DNA from: Clostridia bacterium
GTDB lineage: Bacteria; Bacillota; Clostridia; DSM-8532
Direction: 5' to 3'
Length of the DNA: 11,781 nt
Assembly (NCBI GenBank): GCA_026418215.1
Contig: JAOABT010000093.1
Span: 1-11,781 of the forward strand
Below, one piece after another: positions 1 through 5,247 of the stretch; within the stretch, counting starts at the first letter, position 1; every line of letters starts with the position of its first letter. A program made the position numbers and the translations under genes. The notes below the pieces were generated by a model. That model saw only the letters and a list, made by a program, of their open reading frames with translations. It made no database searches and was not told the origin of the DNA.

Positions 1-560
1 CCGATGGTGGGCTCATCCAGGAATAGGACCTTGGGATCATGGAGCAGGGCGGCGATGAGCTCAAGCTTCATGCGCTCGCCCAATGAAAGGTTTCTGACGG
101 GTACTGAAAGCAGCTCCTTGACCGAAAAAATCTCGCTGAAGTAGGCTACATTCTTCTGATAGACATCATCCGGGATGCCATAAATCTCCTTGTTCAGAAG
201 GAAGGTGTCCGAAGCTGGCAGATCCCACCAGAGCTGGCTTTTCTGGCCCATGACAACGGCATAGCTCCTTCTGAATTCATCCTTCAGCTTACCGGGTGTA
301 AAGCCCATGACAGAAACGTCTCCGTGGGTAGGCTGAATGATGCCGCAAAGCAGCTTGACAAGGGTTGTTTTGCCTGCGCCGTTTGGACCGATGAGGCCGA
401 TAAGCTCACCTTTCTCCACATTAAGATCGAAAGAGGATAGGGCTGTCTTCAGGACTATTTTACGCCTGAAAAGAGCCTTTATTGTTCCTTTGAAGCCTTC
501 TTCCTTCTCCATACGCTTAAAAACTTTTGTAAGACCTTTTGTTTCAATGATTGGGTTCAT
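1..560 (-). CDS. ABC transporter ATP-binding protein, COG4586 type (partial, C-terminus beyond window)
   Basis: This is the nucleotide-binding subunit of an ABC-2-like exporter and would energise transport at the inner face of the membrane. Only 186 complete codons are inside the window. The translation shows Walker A GPNGAGKT at residues 58-65, a signature written LSLGERMK (158-165) instead of LSGGQ, and Walker B VLFLDEP (178-184). An extended N-terminal segment with basic residues (about 15-40) and the block GQKSQLWWDLP (105-115) are features I recall from the COG4586 ATPases, which usually sit beside two ABC-2/DUF990-type permeases. Those permeases would lie to the left, outside the window. 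The start ATG is at 558-560, with a GAAAGGA ribosome site about 8 nt upstream. The gene follows the mutS2-like gene on the same strand after 260 bases with no obvious terminator between them, so read-through transcription is possible. The substrate is unknown. Confidence 0.9.
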   Translation of the reverse strand, partial: MNPIIETKGLTKVFKRMEKEEGFKGTIKALFRRKIVLKTALSSFDLNVEKGELIGLIGPNGAGKTTLVKLLCGIIQPTHGDVSVMGFTPGKLKDEFRRSYAVVMGQKSQLWWDLPASDTFLLNKEIYGIPDDVYQKNVAYFSEIFSVKELLSVPVRNLSLGERMKLELIAALLHDPKVLFLDEPTI

Positions 561-820
561 GCGTTTTCGTTTCCTTTCAGAAAGTTTGTTAATAAAGTGC
601 AAGTGGGTGGGAGGCCCATGGGGGGCCCGATCCCACTATAGAGATGCGTCCGATGAGTTTTATCAGTACTGTAGTTCGTGCTGTTGTGCCTGCCGCATTG
701 TAAACATATTTCACCAACGATATTCCGGCTGCTTGGGCAGGTAACAGTGCTCTTGAGCTGGGCCGGTAAAATGGCTAGCCGGATCAAGCGCCATCGTTGT
801 CAATAAATTTCTTGGTGCTT
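561..820. other. Intergenic region between mutS2-like gene and ABC ATPase
   Basis: There is no convincing gene here. On the minus strand a TTGACA is present at 798-803, but no good -10 hexamer lies 16-18 bases downstream, so I do not call a promoter. No hairpin followed by a T-run is visible after the mutS2-like stop. A GC-rich inverted repeat lies at 607-636. An open frame across the region lacks a ribosome site and resembles no known protein. Confidence 0.5.
607..636 (-). repeat. GC-rich inverted repeat in the ABC ATPase leader
   Basis: GTGGGA (607-612) pairs with TCCCAC (631-636), and GGCCC (613-617) pairs with GGGCC (623-627). A 5-nt loop and a 3-nt bulge remain, giving 11 pairs. No T-run follows on either strand, so it is not a classical terminator. 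It lies about 45 bases upstream of the ABC ATPase start and could be a 5' UTR hairpin or a protein-binding palindrome. The function is unknown. Confidence 0.4.
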
Positions 821-2776
821 TTAGTGTTCAAGCGTGAGTCCCTCCACATGGTGCTTGGACATGATCTTTTTGGTTTTTCGATAATCTTTGGTTTCAAGTA
901 CGATATCCAGATTATAGTCCTCGGGATAGAGGTCCTTGCCGTCGATAAAGGGTCTCAAGCGCTTCTTATTGACCGTGAAGCGTTTTTTCATGACCATGAC
1001 GCCGACTTCACCCCGGGCGTTTTCAAGCTCACACACAATGCCCGTACGGTTCATACTGGTAACAAAGACGCAGTCGCCAAGCTTGAAGGCCGACTCGACC
1101 TTTTGCTTCTCAATACGTTTTTTCGTTTCATAGCGCCGAATGGAGGTATTGCGGCTCTCCTCGTTTGAAAGCAGCACCTCTTCGTTGACGAGGGCTTCTG
1201 CCTCCTGGCTGGCTTGAGAAGCATCCGGCTTTTCGTAATGTCTGTCTTCCTTGTAGGTGATTTTATGGGCGCGCTCGATGAGCGCGGGGTCCATACCAAG
1301 CCTTAATGAGATCAGAAAGGCGTTGCTTTCACCGGGAATACCGATACTCAGCCGATACAGGGGCAACAGTGAGCGGGTGTCAAACAGCATGCAACCGTTT
1401 TTAAAGCCGGGTGTTGTACGGGCAAACTCCTTGATCTCGCTGTAATGGGTGGTGCACACCATGATACAGCCAGATTGATAAAGCCTTTCCATGACGGCGA
1501 CCGCGAGGCCCATACCTTCGGCGGGATCTGTCCCTGTGCCCAGCTCATCCATAATGACCAGCGTGTCCGGGCCCGCACACTTAATGATGCTGATGATATT
1601 TCGAATATGAGACGAGAAGGTGCTGAGTGATTGTTCAATGCTCTGACCGTCACCAATGTCTGCCAGAATATCTGTGAAGACTGACAGCTTGGTTCCTTGC
1701 TCGGCCGGAACATGCAGGCCCGATTGCGCCATTAAGCAGAATAAGCCCACGGTCTTTAACACCACAGTTTTACCGCCAGTGTTGGGGCCTGTGATGACAA
1801 GGGCGCGGTAATCAGCGCCAATCTCGAAATCAAGCGGAACTGCCTGGCTTCCGATAAGGGGATGGCGCCCTGAGCGGATAACGATCCTGTTTTCATGATT
1901 CATAACAGGAAGGACCGCTTTCATGCTGTTGGCCAGCTTTGCCTTGGCAAAAAGGAAGTCATAGTGGGCCATGGTCTGAACATTAATCAATAACTCTTTA
2001 CGATAGCCCTCCGCAATACCCGTCAGTGTCGAGAGAATTCGGAAGACCTCTTTTTCCTCTTCGATACGCAGCTCATCAAGCTCGGATTTCAAGGCTTTGA
2101 TGGCGGCGGGCTCAATAAAGACAGTAGAGCCGCTGGAGGAAATGTCCAGAACAGCGCCATCGACGGCTCGCTTGTGCTCCCGCTTGAAAGGAATAACATA
2201 GCTTCCGCCGCGCATGCTCACGACCGCATCCTGAAGCATATCCTTATAGGCGGGGGAGCGGAGAATGCTCTCAAGCTTACTTTCGATGCGTTCCTCCACA
2301 ATGGCCATGCGTTTGCGGGTTCGGGCAAGCTCTGGCGAAGCCTTGTCGTCGATTCGGTTATCGAGAATGCAGCGTTCAATCTCGGTGGACAGGTCTTCAA
2401 GCTCATACATGGAGGAAGCGTAGGACGCAACCTTCGGGGCAGCCAGCAAGCGGTTCTTCATATATTGAATCATTTTACCCGCTCCCACCAGCACGTTTCT
2501 GATTGTCCAGAGCTCATCGGGTTGAAGAGCTACGACCTTGCCTAGCTTCTCCATGACCTTATCTATACCTATCAGGCTGCTAAGCGGTACGCTCGAGCCT
2601 TTGTCCATAAGTCTTCTGGCCTCTTCTGTTTCTTCGAGCCAGCTTTCAATAATCGTAAGATCGTGCTCGGGCTGGAGCTTTTCCACAAGCGCCTTTCCCA
2701 TGGAAGACACGGTGTAGCCTTCAAGCATGCTTTTAATTTTCTTGTATTCCAAAATATCTAAAGCTGTTTGATTCAT
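821..2776 (-). CDS. mutS2: MutS2-family DNA-binding ATPase lacking the Smr domain
   Basis: This is a cytoplasmic MutS2-type protein. MutS2 proteins bind branched DNA and, in some species, collided ribosomes; the ATPase dimer acts as a clamp. The 651-residue translation has an N-terminal MutS core/lever region (about 1-290) with the family block SMRGGSYVIPFKREHK (187-202) and the segment SSSGSTVFIEP. The ATPase domain has Walker A GPNTGGKT at 330-337, STFSSH at 385-390, Walker B LVIMDE at 406-411 and the TTHY H-loop at 442-445. A coiled region (about 495-560) and a KOW-like stretch (about 564-608) follow. Full-length MutS2 is about 780 residues and ends in a Smr nuclease domain; that domain is absent here. 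The tail YPEDYNLDIVLETKDYRKTKKIM (617-639) looks like the ending I remember from short Clostridial MutS2 paralogues, so I read it as a natural short form and not as a truncation. The start ATG at 2774-2776 has AAAGGAGG about 7 nt upstream. It overlaps the stop of the small upstream ORF by 4 nt, suggesting coupled translation. Confidence 0.93.
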   Translation of the reverse strand: MNQTALDILEYKKIKSMLEGYTVSSMGKALVEKLQPEHDLTIIESWLEETEEARRLMDKGSSVPLSSLIGIDKVMEKLGKVVALQPDELWTIRNVLVGAGKMIQYMKNRLLAAPKVASYASSMYELEDLSTEIERCILDNRIDDKASPELARTRKRMAIVEERIESKLESILRSPAYKDMLQDAVVSMRGGSYVIPFKREHKRAVDGAVLDISSSGSTVFIEPAAIKALKSELDELRIEEEKEVFRILSTLTGIAEGYRKELLINVQTMAHYDFLFAKAKLANSMKAVLPVMNHENRIVIRSGRHPLIGSQAVPLDFEIGADYRALVITGPNTGGKTVVLKTVGLFCLMAQSGLHVPAEQGTKLSVFTDILADIGDGQSIEQSLSTFSSHIRNIISIIKCAGPDTLVIMDELGTGTDPAEGMGLAVAVMERLYQSGCIMVCTTHYSEIKEFARTTPGFKNGCMLFDTRSLLPLYRLSIGIPGESNAFLISLRLGMDPALIERAHKITYKEDRHYEKPDASQASQEAEALVNEEVLLSNEESRNTSIRRYETKKRIEKQKVESAFKLGDCVFVTSMNRTGIVCELENARGEVGVMVMKKRFTVNKKRLRPFIDGKDLYPEDYNLDIVLETKDYRKTKKIMSKHHVEGLTLEH

Positions 2777-2940
2777 AGGGAATTCCTCCTTTTGTTTGCC
2801 ATTCCGGCTAAGCTTTCATAATTCATATGAGCTTTTATCGTGCGATCTTCAGCGATCGGTATCATCATCGTTGATAACTTCCTTTTCTCACATAATTCCT
2901 TCGTGGTTTCGACGCTTTTACTGAAGACAATGCTTTGCAT
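2773..2940 (-). CDS. Small unrecognised protein (55 aa), translationally coupled to mutS2-like gene
   Basis: The ORF starts at ATG 2938-2940 with a good ribosome site (AAAAGGAG, 7-nt spacer) and stops with TGA at 2773-2775. The stop lies inside an ATGA overlap with the mutS2-like start. The 55-residue product begins MQSIVFSKSVETTKELCEK and is basic and hydrophilic, with one Cys, no signal peptide and no membrane segment. I do not recognise a family. The ribosome site and the 4-nt overlap argue for real translation, either for the peptide itself or to load ribosomes onto the mutS2-like message. An in-frame extension further upstream lacks a ribosome site and would run through a terminator-like hairpin, so I prefer the internal start. 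Confidence 0.5.
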   Translation of the reverse strand: MQSIVFSKSVETTKELCEKRKLSTMMIPIAEDRTIKAHMNYESLAGMANKRRNSL

Positions 2941-2956
2941 ACAAATCTCCTTTTCC

Positions 2957-2976
2957 GGAAGCGTTTTTAGGCTTCC
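2957..2976 (-). promoter_or_regulatory. Hairpin just upstream of the 55-codon ORF ribosome site
   Basis: On the minus strand GGAAGC (2971-2976) pairs with GCTTCC (2957-2962) around an 8-nt A-rich loop, a few bases upstream of the AAAAGGAG ribosome site. It could stabilise the message or influence ribosome access. No T-run follows. Confidence 0.3.
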
Positions 2977-3015
2977 TCGCGTAAATTCTGGTGTGATGCC
3001 TGGGAAAGCAAATGG

Positions 3016-3052
3016 AAAAAGGCTGCACCGACAAATCAATCGTGCGCAGCCT
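3016..3052 (-). terminator. Intrinsic-terminator-like hairpin upstream of the 55-codon ORF
   Basis: On the minus strand AGGCTGC (3046-3052) and AC (3042-3043) pair with GTGCAGCCT (3020-3028), with a GC bulge at 3044-3045. A run of five T (3016-3020) follows at once. It lies about 75 bases before the 55-codon ORF and points in the same direction, so it would end or attenuate transcripts coming from the promoter at 3380-3408. Confidence 0.6.
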
Positions 3053-3098
3053 CAATAAACAAATGATGAGGAGCTTTAAGATTGGAAAACGTTCCGAT

Positions 3099-3159
3099 AA
3101 AAAAGCCTTACGCCAAGCGTGCATGTTCTGGTCATGCCAGAGGGGGAGGACGCTTAAGG
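3099..3159 (-). terminator. Second terminator-like structure with alternative pairing
   Basis: On the minus strand CCTTAAGC (3152-3159) pairs with GCGTAAGG (3106-3113) with one mismatch, and C plus six T (3099-3105) follow. The long loop contains a 5-bp hairpin, TCTGG/CCAGA (3137-3141 with 3127-3131). AAGCGT (3150-3155) can instead pair with ACGCTT (3115-3120), which would exclude the terminator stem. The stem is imperfect and the loop is long, so termination here is less certain than at the neighbouring hairpins. Confidence 0.4.
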
Positions 3160-3162
3160 GTA

Positions 3163-3192
3163 ATAAAAAGCCGTTCGCATAGACGAACGGCT
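3163..3192 (-). terminator. Strong rho-independent terminator of the structured RNA
   Basis: On the minus strand AGCCGTTCG (3184-3192) pairs perfectly with CGAACGGCT (3169-3177) around a 6-nt loop, followed by TTTTATT. The T-run is on the minus strand only, so it acts on leftward transcription. No protein gene lies immediately upstream in that direction, which points to a non-coding RNA or a leader ending here. Confidence 0.85.
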
Positions 3193-3309
3193 AAAAAGCT
3201 TCTTCGATAGGCCGTTATTTGTCCTGACTTCACAATTTGCTCAAACAGGTAACACAAAATAAACCTTTTAAAGGCCTGTTCCATGACTGTTCGAACCTAT
3301 TAAATTGTA

Positions 3310-3333
3310 TTAAGCCAAGACTCTAACCGACAT
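3310..3333 (-). CDS. Possible 7-codon leader ORF inside the structured RNA
   Basis: ATG at 3331-3333 is preceded by GAGGAG (3339-3344) with a 5-nt spacer. It encodes MSVRVLA followed by TAA (3310-3312). The codons form part of the 5' arm of the long rod, so a ribosome here would open helices upstream of the strong terminator. That geometry would suit translation-dependent attenuation. An ORF this short with a nearby purine-rich stretch can arise by chance, so support is weak. Confidence 0.22.
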   Translation of the reverse strand: MSVRVLA

Positions 3334-3379
3334 CCAATCTCCTCAACTTGTATCCTTGCTGGATACTTTAATTACTTTA

Positions 3380-3408
3380 ATCATATGCGGAGACTTTTGA
3401 TTTGTCAA
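3380..3408 (-). promoter_or_regulatory. Sigma-A-type promoter, leftward
   Basis: On the minus strand TTGACA (3403-3408) is separated by exactly 17 bases from TATGAT (3380-3385). This is the best promoter match in the window. A start near 3373 is predicted. It drives the structured RNA and possibly, through read-through, the 55-codon ORF and the mutS2-like gene. Confidence 0.85.
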
Positions 3409-3722
3409 GGGTGATTTATATAGTTTTTTAATCTGCACGATAACACTGCTTGAGGTGTGATACGCAAGAAGGCATCTCATTGAGAGCTTGTCCTGCGGAG
3501 TGGCGCTGCTAACATGAGGATGGCGCTTTATATTTGTTTGGTGCGAATGCCAGGGGGGCCTTTCATTAGGATGGCAGCGTGAACCAAGAATGTGCCAGCA
3601 CGAACAAGCATGGAGGGCTGCAGGAGGCTTAACATATTTTGAAGACTTAATGGGTGTAGACTGCAGGAATACGAGCTTACTATATTTTGTCACTGTAACT
3701 TAAAGGATTTCAAACCAATGCC
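3409..3722. other. Intergenic region between divergent promoters, no gene seen
   Basis: The roughly 310 bases between the leftward promoter and the DJ-1 promoter hold no ORF with a ribosome site and plausible protein composition. Small repeats are present: TGGCGCT occurs at 3501-3507 and 3521-3527, and AGGATGGC at 3517-3524 and 3568-3575. I cannot assign a function to them. Confidence 0.5.
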
Positions 3723-3751
3723 TTTTGAGCCATGTAAAAATGGTTTATAAT
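3723..3751 (+). promoter_or_regulatory. Promoter for the DJ-1/PfpI gene
   Basis: A perfect -10 TATAAT (3746-3751) lies 17 bases after a weak -35, TTTTGA (3723-3728). The start is predicted near 3758, giving a leader of about 20 bases before the ATG. The weak -35 could indicate activator dependence. Confidence 0.6.
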
Positions 3752-3762
3752 GATAGAGATAC

Positions 3763-3770
3763 AAAGGAGG
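3763..3770 (+). promoter_or_regulatory. Ribosome binding site deciding the DJ-1 start
   Basis: AAAGGAGG lies 8 bases before ATG 3779. An in-frame upstream start at 3725 would lie inside the promoter and has no ribosome site. Confidence 0.85.
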
Positions 3771-3778
3771 TTGATAGA

Positions 3779-4327
3779 ATGACCGTTTATGTCATGCTTG
3801 CCGATGGCTTTGAGGAAATAGAAGGATTAAGTGTTGTTGATGTTTTGAGGCGGGGTGAGGTCGAAACTGTTATGGTTTCTGTCAAGGAAGATAAGCTCGT
3901 TACCAGTGCCAGAAATATTACCGTGGTTGCCGATAAAACGCTCGAACAAATAGAGATTCAAAAGGACGATATGATTGTTTTACCGGGCGGCCAGAAGGGC
4001 GTCCAAGGGCTGGAAGCCTCGGAAAAGCTCACAGAGCTTCTTAAAAAGCACTACGCTGAAAACGGCTGGCTGGCGGCCATCTGCGCCGGGCCCTCATTTC
4101 CCGGTAAGCTGGGCTTCTATAACGGGCTAAAGGCTACCTGCTACCCCGGGTTTGAAGAATCCCTCACAGGCGCTACTTGTGTTGAGGATGATGTTGTGGT
4201 GGAAAAGCCCTTTGTGACGGCGCGCGGTGCAGGTGTTTCATGGGCCTTTGCCTTTACGTTGCTTTCGATTATCAAAGGTCCCGAGCTGTCTGAGAAAATT
4301 CAGAAGGCCATGCTTTATAAAGGCTGA
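3779..4327 (+). CDS. DJ-1/PfpI (YajL/ThiJ-like) family protein
   Basis: This is a cytoplasmic single-domain protein of the DJ-1/PfpI superfamily, 182 residues, the usual length. The N-terminus MTVYVMLADGFEEIE carries the conserved Glu (E15). The nucleophile elbow AAICAGP (99-105) holds the reactive Cys102. The block ARGAGVSWAFA (148-158) is the conserved late motif. The His found after the elbow in human DJ-1 (H126) is replaced by Tyr in TCYPGFEE (120-127), a substitution I recall as common in bacterial YajL-like relatives. Family members are described as oxidative-stress proteins, chaperones or aldehyde-detoxifying enzymes, and the exact activity is debated. Databases sometimes call this group thiazole monophosphate biosynthesis (ThiJ), but nothing nearby supports a thiamine role. 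It has its own promoter and appears monocistronic, although no clear terminator separates it from the next gene. Confidence 0.92.
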   Translation: MTVYVMLADGFEEIEGLSVVDVLRRGEVETVMVSVKEDKLVTSARNITVVADKTLEQIEIQKDDMIVLPGGQKGVQGLEASEKLTELLKKHYAENGWLAAICAGPSFPGKLGFYNGLKATCYPGFEESLTGATCVEDDVVVEKPFVTARGAGVSWAFAFTLLSIIKGPELSEKIQKAMLYKG

Positions 4328-4406
4328 ATGAGAGGAAATGGCCGTTTTTTGCCGGAATAGGCTCGGCGGCTTGCAACTTTGACATAAAATATCAGGGTGG
4401 AACAAG

Positions 4407-4453
4407 CCTGAATATTGGTGGGTTTAACCCTTGTTGACAGCCCTGCATTCAGG
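4407..4453 (+). repeat. Inverted repeats bracketing the purO promoter -35 box
   Basis: CCTGAAT (4407-4413) and ATTCAGG (4447-4453) form a perfect 7-bp inverted repeat. Between them lies the palindrome GGGTTTAACCC (4420-4430), followed at once by the -35 TTGACA (4434-4439). The placement would suit an operator. It does not resemble the Bacillus PurR box. Chance cannot be excluded. Confidence 0.35.
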
Positions 4454-4464
4454 TAAAATAGATT
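4434..4464 (+). promoter_or_regulatory. Probable promoter of the purO-purH operon
   Basis: A perfect -35 TTGACA (4434-4439) is present. Candidate -10 boxes are TAAAAT (4454-4459, spacer only 14) and TAGATT (4459-4464, spacer 19), so neither spacing is ideal. It lies about 40 bases upstream of the purO start, and inverted repeats surround the -35. Confidence 0.5.
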
Positions 4465-4485
4465 TGTTCAAGATTTGTCAAACAT

Positions 4486-4494
4486 AGGAAGGAG
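4486..4494 (+). promoter_or_regulatory. Ribosome binding site deciding the purO start
   Basis: AGGAAGGAG lies 7 bases before ATG 4502. An upstream in-frame TTG at 4475 has no such site. Confidence 0.8.
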
Positions 4495-4501
4495 ACCGTC
4501 G

Positions 4502-5224
4502 ATGCTCAAAGCAGCCGCCGAAAAAAATGCAGAAAATCTGAAGAAAAATGCATATCCGGGTCGGGGAATTGTCATGGGTCTGACCCCCGATGCCAAAAAG
4601 CTCGTTCAAATCTATTGGATCATGGGACGCAGTGAAAACAGCAGAAACAGAATCTTTGTTGAAGAAAACGGTTTCGTCAGAACCAAGGCCTATGACGAGA
4701 GCAAGCTGTCGGATCCTTCACTCATTATCTACTATCCATTAAAAACCACAGGGAAATATCATATTATTTCGAATGGGGATCAAACCAATACTGTTTACGA
4801 TTACCTCAAGACAGGGAATACCTTTGAAGAAGCGCTTATGACCCGTCAATTCGAGCCCGACAGCCCGAATTATACACCCAGAATTACGGGGCTGGTTCAG
4901 CTGGATGGACAAAATACCTATGCGCTGTCCATTCTGAAGACTCAGGACGGCAACCCAGACACCTGCAACCGCCATTTCTTCTACTATGAAAAACCGCTTG
5001 CCGGGCTTGGTCACTGCATTCACACCTATCAGGGCGATGGAGAGGTGCTTCCTTCCTTTTTAGGCGAGCCTTATCTCATGCCCATACCCGAAACCTCGGA
5101 TGAAGCTCTGGAATACTACTGGAGCCTTTTGAATGAAGAAAACAGAATTTCGCTTCTTGTTAAAACCATAGATATTAAAACAGGGAACTCAGAAATTAAG
5201 ATAAAAAACAGATACGGATGCTGA
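4502..5224 (+). CDS. purO: IMP cyclohydrolase, PurO type
   Basis: The predicted enzyme closes FAICAR to IMP, the last step of purine nucleotide synthesis, in the cytoplasm. The 240-residue protein resembles the archaeal PurO / IMP_cyclohyd family (Ntn-hydrolase-like fold), not the N-terminal domain of bacterial PurH. Recognisable blocks are YPGRGIVMGLTPD (18-30), GRSENSRNRIF (42-52), ISNGDQTNTVYDY (89-101), FEPDSPNYTPRITGL (117-131) and GLGHCIHTYQGDG (168-180). Archaeal PurO is about 200 residues; bacterial relatives are slightly longer, as here. The gene immediately downstream encodes the AICAR transformylase half of PurH, which produces the FAICAR substrate, so the context supports the call strongly. 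The stop lies 23 bases before the next start, suggesting one operon. The family assignment rests on recalled motifs, not on a search. Confidence 0.88.
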   Translation: MLKAAAEKNAENLKKNAYPGRGIVMGLTPDAKKLVQIYWIMGRSENSRNRIFVEENGFVRTKAYDESKLSDPSLIIYYPLKTTGKYHIISNGDQTNTVYDYLKTGNTFEEALMTRQFEPDSPNYTPRITGLVQLDGQNTYALSILKTQDGNPDTCNRHFFYYEKPLAGLGHCIHTYQGDGEVLPSFLGEPYLMPIPETSDEALEYYWSLLNEENRISLLVKTIDIKTGNSEIKIKNRYGC

Positions 5225-5233
5225 AGAAAGACC

Positions 5234-5239
5234 GGGAGG
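5234..5239 (+). promoter_or_regulatory. Ribosome binding site deciding the purH start
   Basis: GGGAGG lies 8 bases before ATG 5248. An earlier in-frame ATG at 5218 overlaps the purO end and lacks a comparable site, and homologues begin near the KYGCNPHQ block. Confidence 0.75.
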
Positions 5240-5247
5240 ATAAAATC

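Larger units (their letters stand above)
3163..3373 (-). ncRNA. Candidate structured small RNA (about 210 nt) or mutS2 leader RNA
   Basis: A consensus promoter predicts a start near 3373 and a strong terminator ends the unit at about 3163. A short 5' hairpin, GTATCC/GGATAC (3361-3366 with 3350-3355), comes first, then a long rod. Pairings seen: 3345-3349 with 3196-3200; 3334-3339 with 3206-3211 (one mismatch); 3324-3327 with 3214-3217; 3312-3321 with 3221-3230 (10 bp including two G-U); 3302-3308 with 3232-3238; 3287-3296 with 3239-3248 (10 bp). The loop between the first two helices is purine-rich on both sides (GAGGA and GAAGA) and could form tandem G-A pairs. Length and rod shape recall 6S RNA, but I see no large central bubble and no sequence I recognise, so no family is assigned. 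Alternatively it is an attenuated leader of the mutS2-like gene. Confidence 0.5.

Noticed and set aside
557..787. 76-codon ORF on the minus strand whose stop overlaps the ABC ATPase start, with a CxxC-like segment
   Set aside because: The start is a TTG without a ribosome site, the zinc-ribbon resemblance is incomplete, and the frame crosses the GC-rich palindrome.
3132..3284. 50-codon ORF on the minus strand starting MEQAFKRFILCYLFEQ
   Set aside because: The composition looks protein-like, but there is no ribosome site and the strong terminator hairpin lies inside the ORF.
3287..3297. GGTTCGAAC-like string on the minus strand resembling a tRNA T-loop, with a D-arm-like GGTTAGAG about 30 bases upstream
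   Set aside because: The flanking 5-base T-stem does not pair, and no acceptor or anticodon stem can be built. The bases fit the long rod of the candidate RNA better.
3163..3373. Firm assignment of the structured RNA as 6S RNA
   Set aside because: Length and rod shape fit, but the large central bubble is not seen and no conserved 6S sequence could be recognised without a covariance search.
3343..3693. 116-codon ORF on the minus strand upstream of the leftward promoter
   Set aside because: It has no ribosome site and an odd composition, runs through the promoter at 3380-3408, and matches no recognised family.
3725..3778. Upstream extension of the DJ-1 gene by 18 codons
   Set aside because: The extension contains the TATAAT box and the ribosome site, so it cannot be translated from that promoter.
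4328..4380. Possible terminator after the DJ-1 gene (GCCG/CGGC and a run of six T)
   Set aside because: The T-run lies inside, not after, any stem, and the best stem is only 4 bp, so termination is not supported.
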